From: Dipteronia dyeriana | Lineage: Eukaryota; Streptophyta; Magnoliopsida; Sapindales; Sapindaceae | Direction of reading: 5' to 3' | DNA: 64,000 nt | Assembly: GCA_032871835.1 (NCBI GenBank) | Contig: CM065296.1 | Span: forward strand, 112,602,146 to 112,666,145 | Shown: piece after piece, positions 10,709 through 22,990 of the stretch | Position numbering within the stretch: the first letter of the stretch is position 1 | How the letters are laid out: each line of letters begins with the position of its first letter | Program-made: the position numbers and the translations under genes | The notes under the pieces: generated by a model | Seen by the model: only the letters and a program-made list of their open reading frames with translations | Database searches by the model: none | Told to the model about the DNA's origin: nothing

Positions 10709-13025
10709 ATGGAAAGCCTCTACTGTTACCTTGTATTGACGATCTTGTTCATTTTCTTCGCAATCAAGCTCGTATTCACGCGAAACCGAAACTTACCACC
10801 AGCTCCTCCGTTTACTCTTCCAATAATTGGCCATCTCCACCTCATCAAGGAGCCTCTCCACCTAGCTCTCGAGTCTCTACTGTCACAACACGGTCCAATA
10901 CTCTATCTCCAGTTTGGTTCTCGACCGGTTCTCGTTCTATCTTCACCGTCCGCCGTCGAGGAATGCTTCACCAAGAACGACATAACGTTCGCAAACCGGC
11001 CTAGGTCCATGGCCGGTGACCATTTCACTTACAATTATACTTCTTACGTGTGGGCCCCCTACGGTCAACGCTGGCGGAGCCTCCGTCGCTTCACTGTCGT
11101 CGAGCTATTCTCTTCCAACGCTATCCACAAGTCTTCTTCCGCTCTCCAAACAGAAATCCGCTACCACCTCCTCCGCCGAGTGTTTAGAAACTCGACTTGC
11201 GATGGCAAAGTGGACTTAAAGAATCTGTTCTCTCTTCTAATGATCAATTTCACGATGAGGATGGTGGCCGGAAGGCCTGGTACAGAAGACGAGGCGGCGG
11301 AGTCGGAAATCGAAAAGAAATTCTTAGCGGAATTCAAGGAGATATTTTACCCTAGCTTGTCGATGAATGTGTGCGATTTCTTCCCAATCTTGCGGTTGAT
11401 TGGTTTCAAAGGCATAGAGAAGAAATTTGTAATGTTGCAGAAGCTTAGGGATGAATATCTGGAGAAAGTTATCGATGGAATTCGTTCGAAGAAAAACACT
11501 TGTGGCATGGATGGTGGGGAAAAGAAGATCATGTCATTGGTTGAAAATCTATTGTATCTACAGCAATCTGAGCCTCAATTTTACACGGACAATGTCATCA
11601 AAAGCATGATAATGGTAATTGTCGATTTGTTTATCTGTTTTACTTTATTTGGCAACCAGAAGATTCAAACTTGGGTCAGGTGTTTGCAAGTTACACTTGA
11701 ATTATATTATATAGTGTTTGTTTATGAATTTAACATTCATGGTGTTAAATGTGTCAATAATCAAGCAGTATATAGTTTCCATGAGTCTTGTGCAAGGAAT
11801 ATGAAAATATCTGCGGTCAAAATATTTGGAAATTTCGGTCGAAGTATCGGAAATTTCCAAACATCAGTATATGGTATAAGGGTGTTTTTGGTGTTGGCTC
11901 CCCAAAATATTAAAAATATCGGGATATTCCAGTTAAAGTATCAATATTTACTTTCCTAGAATTTAGCAGAAGTTACTTCTTCTTACAGTCTAAATTTTTG
12001 CATCCATGGCTCACTTATTCGGTTATTCCTCTATTATCAACTTATTTAGATCATCAACTTTGAACTGCTGCTGCAAGTTTCTTATGACTGAAGGGGAAAA
12101 TATTTCAGTGACACGTTATTATGTTAAACCTGATTTCACTATCCCAAATTTAATATCTTTTCTAAATTTCGTTGTCATTTTATATAAAGGAGCACATTTT
12201 GTATGAATTTGAGGCTGCTTGTAATTATTGCATCAATGTAACTTTCAGATAGCTTTGTGTTTATGTTTGAAAAGCTTACACTGTCGGTTGTCATGTTATG
12301 CCGCTGATATAGACTACTCTCTTATATATATGCTGTTGATTTGTGGACAGTGATAGTTAATATATATATATATATATATTTCTAAATTAGAGCAAATTAT
12401 GCTGCAGATAATGTTTGTTGCTGGAGTAGAAACAACATCAATTACCTTAGAATGGGCAATGTCACTGCTATTGAATCATCCAGAGGCAATGCAGAAGGTG
12501 AAAGCAGAAATTGACAGTCATGTTGGACAGGGGTGCTTACTAGATGAATCCGATCTTGTCAAGCTTCCATACCTTCGTTGTGTCATAAACGAGACACTTA
12601 GATTATATCCTGTGGCACCACTTCTGTTACCTCATTATTCATCAGAAGACTGCATAGTGGGGGGATACAACATACCACGAGGGACAATGTTAGTTGTGAA
12701 TGCTTGGGCAATGCACAGAGATCCCAAAGTGTGGGAGGAGCCCACCAAGTTTAAACCTGAAAGATTTGAAGAAAATTTGAGTGACCGAGAGGGATTCAAG
12801 TATATTCCTTTTGGTATGGGGAGGAGAACTTGTCCGGGCGCTGCAATGGCCATTCGTACAGTTTCTTTGGCTTTAGGTTCACTCGTACAATGCTTTGAGT
12901 GGGAAAAGATTGGGCAGGAGGTGGACATGAGCCAAACTTTTGGACTATCTCTATCCAAGTCTAAACCTTTGGTGGCTGTTTGCAGTCCGTGTCAAAGCAT
13001 GGTTGAACTACTCTCGCAACTTTAG
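10709..13025 (+). CDS. Cytochrome P450, CYP81-like, type A copy 1
   Basis: Plant microsomal monooxygenase gene with two exons, 10709-11614 and 12408-13025. The 793-bp intron has GT (11615) and AG (12407) ends and phase 0. The product is 507 residues, normal for the family. Visible parts: N-terminal membrane anchor (residues 4-24), proline hinge [17 protein letters not shown] (29-45), C-helix WRSLR (122-126), I-helix AGVETT (307-312), K-helix ETLR (364-367), PERF (419-422) and heme loop [10 protein letters not shown] with ligand Cys444. The overall pattern and the intron just before the I-helix fit CYP81. Members oxidise isoflavonoids, lignans, indole glucosinolates or xanthones, so the substrate cannot be told from sequence. 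The usual AGTDT reads AGVET here, with Glu for Asp. The original intron extends the exon 1 frame by over 100 codons if unspliced. No inactivating change was seen. Confidence 0.93.
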
Positions 13026-13127
13026 ATCCAGTTGGAGTAAAATAATGTAAAGAGGCCAAAAGCTTCTTGCTCTTAACTAGGGGTCATTTCTATTGAACAT
13101 GATCTGATGTGCTCCATATTCTTCTGC

Positions 13128-13133
13128 AATAAA
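13128..13133 (+). terminator. Poly(A) signal of P450 A1
   Basis: AATAAA about 100 bp after the stop codon. Placed by motif and position. The duplicate lies at 20582-20587. Confidence 0.5.
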
Positions 13134-14482
13134 ATTTCTTCTATATTAATTACTTGTATACCTAAGTTGGCATTTTTCTATTTTTGCTGTTACTTTTTAG
13201 TGATTTGAATATTAACAGATCTAAAGTGTGAATGGATAATTGAAGAAGTTGGATAAAATGCTAGATCTGATTTGTGGTTCAATCTCTCTAAATAGCAAGA
13301 GCGCATGCATATCTGATAAATTATCAACTACGTTCAGGTACCAATACTTCAGTTCCATAAATGTTTAGAAGAGTAACAGTTAACGAAAACCTTTTAATTG
13401 ATCCACTGCCGTTAGTTTGGGTGATGGCTCCAATTTCCATTTGTAGTGGGAGTCTATTGATTGCATTGTTATCAATTACATTTGAAGTCATGTTCCAAAC
13501 AACCCTATATTTTTCTTTTTCCCCTGATGCTTATGCATATTGTGTGGAACAGATACATCAGCAGTCAAGGGAGACCAAGGGATTGGGATTTGGGAATATC
13601 ACTTCTTTTGAATTATCCACAGATTAGTTGCTACGGGACCAATGTCATCAGAAGAATGCACAATGTTATTCATGAATGTGTGAACCTTGCTCTGGTATGG
13701 GAACCATCTTCTATGGTTACTGAATCAAAAGTCTTGAGCATACAACAGCCATACAACTAAAAAAAGTATAGTTCGCAGTTGCAATTTGGACATATGCTAA
13801 AAAAATGGCAGAAGGCTTTGGCAATGGTGGTGATAATGTTGTCTAGTCCATCTAGAAGGTCTTCGAACTTCTAGATATCCGAATGTAAAAACTAGAGATT
13901 TTTTGCTTCTGTTTTGTGGGAAAAGATCAATGAAAAGTTGAAGACATAACCATGCCACCAGGGTGACGATTAGACAAAGGTTGGTACAGTGAGATAATGA
14001 GATTATGACAAACTTATCTTCATGTCATATAATATTGATAAGAAATAATATTGGATCCCAACAGAATACAATTTTTTTTTTTACCCTTTTATGATACAGA
14101 CTTGAAAAGGAGCTTTACAATTTCTGTTTTGCCGTCTTCTTTTTCATATGAATTTATTAAGGTATCATATGAGACAAACATTAGAAAGAATTAGCTTTGA
14201 TACAGAGTGGCTACCAAAGCTTTGCATCTAGAAACTGTATCCTTCTCGCCTGGTGACAAAAAGTCCTAGTTCAGACATCACTGATACTTGGGATCTCCGC
14301 TTGTCTCTGCATAACTTTCTTGCTAGCATGAGTATGACTACCATCAAAACACATTGGAAATATACGAAGATGGAATCTTATTTAAATATTGTGTCTATGG
14401 TAATTTTTTTCACGATATAAAACACTTAGTGTTCTTTGTAATGGACATATATTCGAGACGAAACAAGAAGCAAGTGTTCGCC
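13134..14482. other. Spacer between P450 type A and type B genes
   Basis: No gene recognised. Two overlapping frames of 88 and 99 codons at 13361-13760 have no motif I know. The same spacer recurs at 20588-21936 in unit 2. Confidence 0.5.
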
Positions 14483-15536
14483 ATGGATGCTCTGCACTAC
14501 CTTGGTCTATTCGTCTCTTTCCTTGTCATAGTCTACCAATTCAAGGCAAATAGAAGGAATCAACACAAAAACCTGCCTCCGAGCCCTCCCGGTGTTCCTA
14601 TAATAGGTCATTTCCATCTCTTAATAAATCCCATTCACCAAGCTCTCAGCAAACTTTCCAACAAGTATGGTCCTATAGTTATCTCCGCTTAGGTTCACGC
14701 CCAACACTTGTACTGTCATCTCGTTCAGCCATTGAAGAATGCTTCCCGAACAATGATATCATCTTTTCCAATAGGCCAAACTTGCCATCTAGAAAACCTT
14801 TAGAGTACGACTATAATACTCTAGGAGCTCCCTATGGCAACCATTGGCGCAACATTCGCCGTTTCTCTGTCATTGAAATTTTCTCAGCAAGACGTCTCCA
14901 AATGTCTTCAGAGATTCGCATAGAAGAAATTAGATTCATGGTCAAGCACTTGTACACATATTCCTTTAAAGGGGTTAGAAAAGTTGATATGAAAGCATTT
15001 TTTTACACAATAGCTTTTAATATCGTAATGAGGATGGTCGCAGGTAAGAGGTGCTTGAAGATGATGAATTGGACTTGGAAATAACCAAAGGCAAGTTGGA
15101 TGATCTTGTAGAGATGTTTGGTCCTCTAGTGACTGTGGCTTTGGGCGACTACTTTCCATTCCTGAGGTGGTTGACATATTACGGTGAGGAGATGAGGCGG
15201 CTGAAAATACACAAAAGGAAGGATACATTCATTCTGGCCCTGCTTGATGATCATCAAAATACTACTAGTTCATTCACTTCAATTGACGATCGCAAGACTA
15301 GCCAAACTATTTTTGATGTTATGCTGAAGTTGAAAGAATCTGAACCTGAATTCTACACAAATGATGTGATTAAAGGAATGATACAGGTAATGTCCAAAAG
15401 AAACACTCTATTTGTTTGTTGAAAGAGTTGTAGAGATGGTAATTATTATTTCACTGAACATTAAATTTACCAATTTTGCTTTAGGCAATGCTAATAGCTG
15501 GGACACACAGCACACCGACCACAATGGAAATGGTTG
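14483..15536 (+). pseudogene. P450 type B pseudogene, 5' half, unit 1 copy
   Basis: CYP81-like, starting [10 protein letters not shown], with proline hinge [17 protein letters not shown]-helix WRNIRR and FGPLVTVALGDYFPFLRW. Compared with the related copy at 37939, one base is lost near 14685 (frame ends at YGPIVISA) and one near 15050 (after VAGKRC). Exon 1 ends at 15386 before GTAATG; exon 2 starts at 15485 after TTTAG and encodes AMLIAGTHSTPTTMEM, where Thr-His replaces the usual Thr-Asp of the I-helix. At 15537 the reading is cut by an LTR element, preceded by target site GGTTG (15532-15536). This copy has no 3' half, because the segmental duplication begins again at 16759. It cannot make a P450. 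Confidence 0.92.
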
Positions 15537-16758
15537 TGATGCAGAGGAAAAATCAACACAAACAACAATCGATAGAAGAAAGGGTAACCGATTCGAATCC
15601 GTTGATTCGCGCACGAATACCGGAAGCGAACCCTATTATTGATCTATTGATCTATTGATCCGTACATGGATACCAGGAAAATAGGTTTCAAAATCGTTGA
15701 CCCACACAGGATACCAAAATTGGGAGATAATTTGAGAAAACTCTAAATTTTTTATTAATTCAACAACTGATTCTCAAAACCTAGTACAAACTACTTAAAT
15801 AGTAAAATTAAACCCGAATATTTTAGGATTCGATATCTCCTAAAATTCCTAAACAAGAAAAGAATTCTAAAACTTCTAAATCTAAGCAGAAAAAGAATCC
15901 CAAAACAAAAAAAAAGAGCTAGAAAAAAAGAGTTCTAAATTAAAAAGGAAAAAAATACCTAATTAAATATAAAATTAAAAGAAACATAATTATAGATATT
16001 AATTACAAGAATATTTTTAAAATAAAAAGTCTTCAAGAAAATCTTCAATAATATCTCCTGCATCATTCTCTCCAGGTTGGAGAAAATTCGTTCCCGAATT
16101 TTAACGACTTTGAGGAATAAATAAATTGGAGATGCCATTGAATGATGAAACATGGAAACATGGAAACATCGTAGAAATAATCCTAAAAAATAGAGTTCCT
16201 CCCATGCTCGTTCTGGAACAAATCTTCATCGAAAACCGAGGGCTTATCGAAATCAACGATAACAGGTTTCGTCACATATTCCACGTCAAAAATTGGCGGC
16301 TTATCGAAATCAACGATAACCGGATCTGACACATAATCGTCATTGAAAAACAATGAATGGTAGGAGGAAATTTTGTATAGGGGATTCATGGGATTTTTTT
16401 TTTTTTTTTAGAGAAAACTCTAATTTTTTTTTTAGAAATATGGAAGGTGAATATCTAATGGAGAAGTTGTTTGTTATGGTTTGTGGATCGATGAGCCTAG
16501 CACAATGGTAGACTCGATGGCTCTGATACCAACTGATGCAGCGGAAAAAATCAACGGAAAACAACAATCGATAAAAGAAAGGGTAACCGATTCGTGTCCG
16601 TTGATTCGCGCACGAATACCGAAAGCGAAACCTACTATTGGTCTGTTAATCCGTGCACGGATACCAGAAAAATAGGTTTCAAGATCGTTGACCCACACAG
16701 GATACCGAAATTGGGAGATAATTAGAGAAAACTCTAAAATTTTTATCTATTCAACAAC
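15537..16758 (-). mobile_element. Non-autonomous LTR element, truncated copy in unit 1
   Basis: On the - strand: LTR 15537-16065 with ends TGATGCAG and CTGCATCA, internal region 16066-16533, and the beginning of a second LTR from 16534 that is cut at the duplication junction 16758. The primer site (GGCTCTGATACCA on the + strand at 16519-16531) adjoins the second LTR. It inserted into exon 2 of the type B P450, and the GGTTG target duplication is at 15532-15536. Confidence 0.85.
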
Positions 16759-16798
16759 TGTTTGTTCATTCGCATATATTGTCATATCTTTGTATTAC

Positions 16799-17585
16799 CA
16801 GTGTTGTAAATGTCGTTAGGCGCTAGTCAGGCGGCAACACACCGCCTAGTGCCTAGGGGGACTAGACAGATAGTCGGAAGTTGGTTGTCGGTCGGTCGAC
16901 TGGAAGACGGTGGCCCCTCGGAAATATATATTTTTATATTAAATTGTAATTGAGTAAATATCATTCTATTTTATATATTTTCATCTATTGAAAAGTTGTA
17001 AAACATTACACACCAACACTTGTATAGTTATATATAAATTATAAAGTATATACTACGCATAATTAAAAAGAAAAAAAAAGTTGTAACATATTACTGTATT
17101 TATGTATTACACACTAACACTAATACTAATAACACGTGTAACTCATATACACCACACAACTTTCATCTAACACACGTACACTACACAATTTCATCATTAT
17201 GTTGTGTAACCTTCATCACACTAAAGAGTCATCGACTAGAACACCACACAACACCAGTACACCAGTACATCACTATCTCACCTTCACCGACGAAGATCTG
17301 AAGAAGTAAAGAAGTGAAGGACAAGAACGATCGGCGACGGGCGAGAGGCTACGACGGGCAATAGCAACAAAGACGATCGGCGACGGGTGACGACGATCGA
17401 CGAAAGATTGAAGCACAATGGTCACTGGTCAGCGAAAGAAGAGAGTGCGACGACTACGTCCGACTATAACCGATTTTGATCAACTTTGACTGAAACCGCC
17501 TAACAACATCGACTATCCTCAAATCGCGGCGGTAACTCACCGTCGAGCGATTAGTCTGTCCTAATCGTCGACTTCTGCAACATTG
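16799..17585. mobile_element. hAT-like non-autonomous element, copy in unit 2
   Basis: Same element as at 9345-10131, carried by the segmental duplication and not by a new transposition. Its flanking TGTATTAC repeats and position relative to the second P450 are unchanged. It differs from copy 1 at three bases that I found. Confidence 0.85.
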
Positions 17586-18162
17586 TGTATTACTATCTCA
17601 ATTTGTGTATTTATATGGTTTAATGATGACAATCTTCTTTGCTTATGAACTTGTAATGCAAGTGAAGAAAAAAGATATAGTTTAATAATGACAATCTTTT
17701 ATGTGTTGCTCAATTGAATAAGAAAGAGATATTTCATTTTTTTAATTTAATTTTTAATTGTTATTTTGTTTATAATATTTATAATTTATATTTATTTATA
17801 TATTAATACGTAATATATTATTATTTAAAGATAAAAATACTTGTAAAATCATTTAATTTAACTTATGGTCGACTCGTACAAACAAAATTGAAAGATTTTT
17901 AAAAATAAATGAATAAAAAAAAGGGACTATTTAAAATAATTTATGGACTCAACTGATAATGACTGTACGTATGAAATCTATCCACGATTCCAATAATCTG
18001 GTTCATATATACAATAAGTCAAATAGTCAATTGGGGTTGATCAGCGATGATTAACACCTTACTCCTAACTCCTTTGTACGTACTACATAAATTACACATT
18101 ACAGATTCGTTTGTACATAAACTAAACTTAAAAAAAAAAAAAAATTAAAAAAAAATTCCGCC

Positions 18163-20479
18163 ATGGAAAGCCTCTACTGTTACCTTGTATTGACGATCTT
18201 GTTCATTTTCTTCGCAATCAAGCTCGTATTCACGCGAAACCGAAACTTACCACCAGCTCCTCCGTTTACTCTTCCAATAATTGGCCATCTCCACCTCATC
18301 AAGGAGCCTCTCCACCTAGCTCTCGAGTCTCTACTGTCACAACACGGTCCAATACTCTATCTCCAGTTTGGTTCTCGACCGGTTCTCGTTCTATCTTCAC
18401 CGTCCGCCGTCGAGGAATGCTTCACCAAGAACGACATAACGTTCGCAAACCGGCCTAAGTCCATGGCCGGTGACCATTTCACTTACAATTATACTTCTTA
18501 CGTGTGGGCCCCCTACGGTCAACGCTGGCGGAGCCTCCGTCGCTTCACTGTCGTCGAGCTATTCTCTTCCAACGCTATCCACAAGTCTTCTTCCGCTCTC
18601 CAAACAGAAATCCGCTACCACCTCCTCCGCCGAGTGTTTAGAAACTCGACTTGCGATGGCAAAGTGGACTTAAAGAATCTGTTCTCTCTTCTAATGATCA
18701 ATTTCACGATGAGGATGGTGGCCGGAAGGCCTGGTACAGAAGACGAGGCGGCGGAGTCGGAAATCGAAAAGAAATTCTTAGCGGAATTCAAGGAGATATT
18801 TTACCCTAGCTTGTCGATGAATGTGTGCGATTTCTTCCCAATCTTGCGGTTGATTGGTTTCAAAGGCATAGAGAAGAAATTTGTAATGTTGCAGAAGCTT
18901 AGGGATGAATATCTGGAGAAAGTTATCGATGGAATTCGTTCGAAGAAAAACACTTGTGGCATGGATGGTGGGGAAAAGAAGATCATGTCATTGGTTGAAA
19001 ATCTATTGTATCTACAGCAATCTGAGCCTCAATTTTACACGGACAATGTCATCAAAAGCATGATAATGGTAATTGTCGATTTGTTTATCTGTTTTACTTT
19101 ATTTGGCAACCAGAAGATTCAAACTTGGGTCAGGTGTTTGCAAGTTACACTTGAATTATATTATATAGTGTTTGTTTATGAATTTAACATTCATGGTGTT
19201 AAATGTGTCAATAATCAAGCAGTATATAGTTTCCATGAGTCTTGTGCAAGGAATATGAAAATATCTGCGGTCAAAATATTTGGAAATTTCGGTCGAAGTA
19301 TCGGAAATTTCCAAACATCAGTATATGGTATAAGGGTGTTTTTGGTGTTGGCTCCCCAAAATATTAAAAATATCGGGATATTCCAGTTAAAGTATCAATA
19401 TTTACTTTCCTAGAATTTAGCAGAAGTTACTTCTTCTTACAGTCTAAATTTTTGCATCCATGGCTCACTTATTCGGTTATTCCTCTATTATCAACTTATT
19501 TAGATCATCAACTTTGAACTGCTGCTGCAAGTTTCTTATGACTGAAGGGGAAAATATTTCAGTGACACGTTATTATGTTAAACCTGATTTCACTATCCCA
19601 AATTTAATATCTTTTCTAAATTTCGTTGTCATTTTATATAAAGGAGCACATTTTGTATGAATTTGAGGCTGCTTGTAATTATTGCATCAATGTAACTTTC
19701 AGATAGCTTTGTGTTTATGTTTGAAAAGCTTACACTGTCGGTTGTCATGTTATGCCGCTGATATAGACTACTCTCTTATATATATGCTGTTGATTTGTGG
19801 ACAGTGATAGTTAATATATATATATATATATATTTCTAAATTAGAGCAAATTATGCTGCAGATAATGTTTGTTGCTGGAGTAGAAACAACATCAATTACC
19901 TTAGAATGGGCAATGTCACTGCTATTGAATCATCCAGAGGCAATGCAGAAGGTGAAAGCAGAAATTGACAGTCATGTTGGACAGGGGTGCTTACTAGATG
20001 AATCCGATCTTGTCAAGCTTCCATACCTTCGTTGTGTCATAAACGAGACACTTAGATTATATCCTGTGGCACCACTTCTGTTACCTCATTATTCATCAGA
20101 AGACTGCATAGTGGGGGGATACAACATACCACGAGGGACAATGTTAGTTGTGAATGCTTGGGCAATGCACAGAGATCCCAAAGTGTGGGAGGAGCCCACC
20201 AAGTTTAAACCTGAAAGATTTGAAGAAAATTTGAGTGACCGAGAGGGATTCAAGTATATTCCTTTTGGTATGGGGAGGAGAACTTGTCCGGGCGCTGCAA
20301 TGGCCATTCGTACAGTTTCTTTGGCTTTAGGTTCACTCGTACAATGCTTTGAGTGGGAAAAGATTGGGCAGGAGGTGGACATGAGCCAAACTTTTGGACT
20401 ATCTCTATCCAAGTCTAAACCTTTGGTGGCTGTTTGCAGTCCGTGTCAAAGCATGGTTGAACTACTCTCGCAACTTTAG
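18163..20479 (+). CDS. Cytochrome P450, CYP81-like, type A copy 2
   Basis: Duplicate of the gene at 10709, with exons 18163-19068 and 19862-20479 and the same phase-0 intron. The protein is 507 residues with the same hinge, C-helix, AGVETT, ETLR, PERF and heme Cys444. The only coding difference I found is G to A at 18458, which turns Arg99 into Lys, a conservative change in the RPRSMAG stretch. Exon 2 is identical at protein level. Upstream sequence, including the hAT-like insertion, is duplicated too, so both copies should share regulation. If the duplication is real in the genome, gene dosage doubled very recently. Confidence 0.92.
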
Positions 20480-20581
20480 ATCCAGTTGGAGTAAAATAAT
20501 GTAAAGAGGCCAAAAGCTTCTTGCTCTTAACTAGGGGTCATTTCTATTGAACATGATCTGATGTGCTCCATATTCTTCTGC

Positions 20582-20587
20582 AATAAA
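20582..20587 (+). terminator. Poly(A) signal of P450 A2
   Basis: AATAAA about 100 bp after the stop, identical in context to the first copy. Confidence 0.5.
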
Positions 20588-21936
20588 ATTTCTTCTATAT
20601 TAATTACTTGTATACCTAAGTTGGCATTTTTCTATTTTTGCTGTTACTTTTTAGTGATTTGAATATTAACAGATCTAAAGTGTGAATGGATAATTGAAGA
20701 AGTTGGATAAAATGCTAGATCTGATTTGTGGTTCAATCTCTCTAAATAGCAAGAGCGCATGCATATCTGATAAATTATCAACTACGTTCAGGTACCAATA
20801 CTTCAGTTCCATAAATGTTTAGAAGAGTAACAGTTAACGAAAACCTTTTAATTGATCCACTGCCGTTAGTTTGGGTGATGGCTCCAATTTCCATTTGTAG
20901 TGGGAGTCTATTGATTGCATTGTTATCAATTACATTTGAAGTCATGTTCCAAACAACCCTATATTTTTCTTTTTCCCCTGATGCTTATGCATATTGTGTG
21001 GAACAGATACATCAGCAGTCAAGGGAGACCAAGGGATTGGGATTTGGGAATATCACTTCTTTTGAATTATCCACAGATTAGTTGCTACGGGACCAATGTC
21101 ATCAGAAGAATGCACAATGTTATTCATGAATGTGTGAACCTTGCTCTGGTATGGGAACCATCTTCTATGGTTACTGAATCAAAAGTCTTGAGCATACAAC
21201 AGCCATACAACTAAAAAAAGTATAGTTCGCAGTTGCAATTTGGACATATGCTAAAAAAATGGCAGAAGGCTTTGGCAATGGTGGTGATAATGTTGTCTAG
21301 TCCATCTAGAAGGTCTTCGAACTTCTAGATATCCGAATGTAAAAACTAGAGATTTTTTGCTTCTGTTTTGTGGGAAAAGATCAATGAAAAGTTGAAGACA
21401 TAACCATGCCACCAGGGTGACGATTAGACAAAGGTTGGTACAGTGAGATAATGAGATTATGACAAACTTATCTTCATGTCATATAATATTGATAAGAAAT
21501 AATATTGGATCCCAACAGAATACAATTTTTTTTTTTACCCTTTTATGATACAGACTTGAAAAGGAGCTTTACAATTTCTGTTTTGCCGTCTTCTTTTTCA
21601 TATGAATTTATTAAGGTATCATATGAGACAAACATTAGAAAGAATTAGCTTTGATACAGAGTGGCTACCAAAGCTTTGCATCTAGAAACTGTATCCTTCT
21701 CGCCTGGTGACAAAAAGTCCTAGTTCAGACATCACTGATACTTGGGATCTCCGCTTGTCTCTGCATAACTTTCTTGCTAGCATGAGTATGACTACCATCA
21801 AAACACATTGGAAATATACGAAGATGGAATCTTATTTAAATATTGTGTCTATGGTAATTTTTTTCACGATATAAAACACTTAGTGTTCTTTGTAATGGAC
21901 ATATATTCGAGACGAAACAAGAAGCAAGTGTTCGCC

Positions 21937-22990
21937 ATGGATGCTCTGCACTACCTTGGTCTATTCGTCTCTTTCCTTGTCATAGTCTACCAATTCAAGG
22001 CAAATAGAAGGAATCAACACAAAAACCTGCCTCCGAGCCCTCCCGGTGTTCCTATAATAGGTCATTTCCATCTCTTAATAAATCCCATTCACCAAGCTCT
22101 CAGCAAACTTTCCAACAAGTATGGTCCTATAGTTATCTCCGCTTAGGTTCACGCCCAACACTTGTACTGTCATCTCGTTCAGCCATTGAAGAATGCTTCC
22201 CGAACAATGATATCATCTTTTCCAATAGGCCAAACTTGCCATCTAGAAAACCTTTAGAGTACGACTATAATACTCTAGGAGCTCCCTATGGCAACCATTG
22301 GCGCAACATTCGCCGTTTCTCTGTCATTGAAATTTTCTCAGCAAGACGTCTCCAAATGTCTTCAGAGATTCGCATAGAAGAAATTAGATTCATGGTCAAG
22401 CACTTGTACACATATTCCTTTAAAGGGGTTAGAAAAGTTGATATGAAAGCATTTTTTTACACAATAGCTTTTAATATCGTAATGAGGATGGTCGCAGGTA
22501 AGAGGTGCTTGAAGATGATGAATTGGACTTGGAAATAACCAAAGGCAAGTTGGATGATCTTGTAGAGATGTTTGGTCCTCTAGTGACTGTGGCTTTGGGC
22601 GACTACTTTCCATTCCTGAGGTGGTTGACATATTACGGTGAGGAGATGAGGCGGCTGAAAATACACAAAAGGAAGGATACATTCATTCTGGCCCTGCTTG
22701 ATGATCATCAAAATACTACTAGTTCATTCACTTCAATTGACGATCGCAAGACTAGCCAAACTATTTTTGATGTTATGCTGAAGTTGAAAGAATCTGAACC
22801 TGAATTCTACACAAATGATGTGATTAAAGGAATGATACAGGTAATGTCCAAAAGAAACACTCTATTTGTTTGTTGAAAGAGTTGTAGAGATGGTAATTAT
22901 TATTTCACTGAACATTAAATTTACCAATTTTGCTTTAGGCAATGCTAATAGCTGGGACACACAGCACACCGACCACAATGGAAATGGTTG
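21937..22990 (+). pseudogene. P450 type B pseudogene, 5' half, unit 2 copy
   Basis: Copy of 14483-15536 with the same two single-base losses, so it was already dead before the duplication. Exon 2 is again cut at GGTTG (22986-22990) by the LTR cluster. Here the other side of the insertion survives: the reading resumes at GGTTG 26589-26593 in the matching codon. 21937-22990 and 26589-27530 are therefore the two halves of one gene split by a 3.6 kb insertion. Confidence 0.92.

Larger units (their letters stand above)
9305..16758 (+). repeat. Tandem segmental duplication, unit 1 (7454 bp)
   Basis: This segment is repeated directly at 16759-24214 with an offset of 7454 bp, growing to 7456 bp through two homopolymer length changes (A run near 15908, T run near 16390). 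Substitutions I found between units are at 9368, 9745, 9828, 11004, 16586 and 16637, so identity is above 99.8% by eye. It holds a hAT-like insertion, an intact P450, the 5' half of a P450 pseudogene and part of a non-autonomous LTR element. The left edge is TGT at 9305-9307. The junction with unit 2 is TGT at 16759-16761. Confidence 0.97.

Noticed and set aside
11615..11959. In-frame extension of P450 exon 1 giving a 416-residue protein
   Set aside because: The extension has no P450 character; a GT donor at 11615 and AG at 12407 join codons in phase and restore the I-helix region.
12635..12958. 107-codon - strand frame in P450 exon 2
   Set aside because: Antisense shadow of a well-supported exon; the same shadow appears in unit 2.
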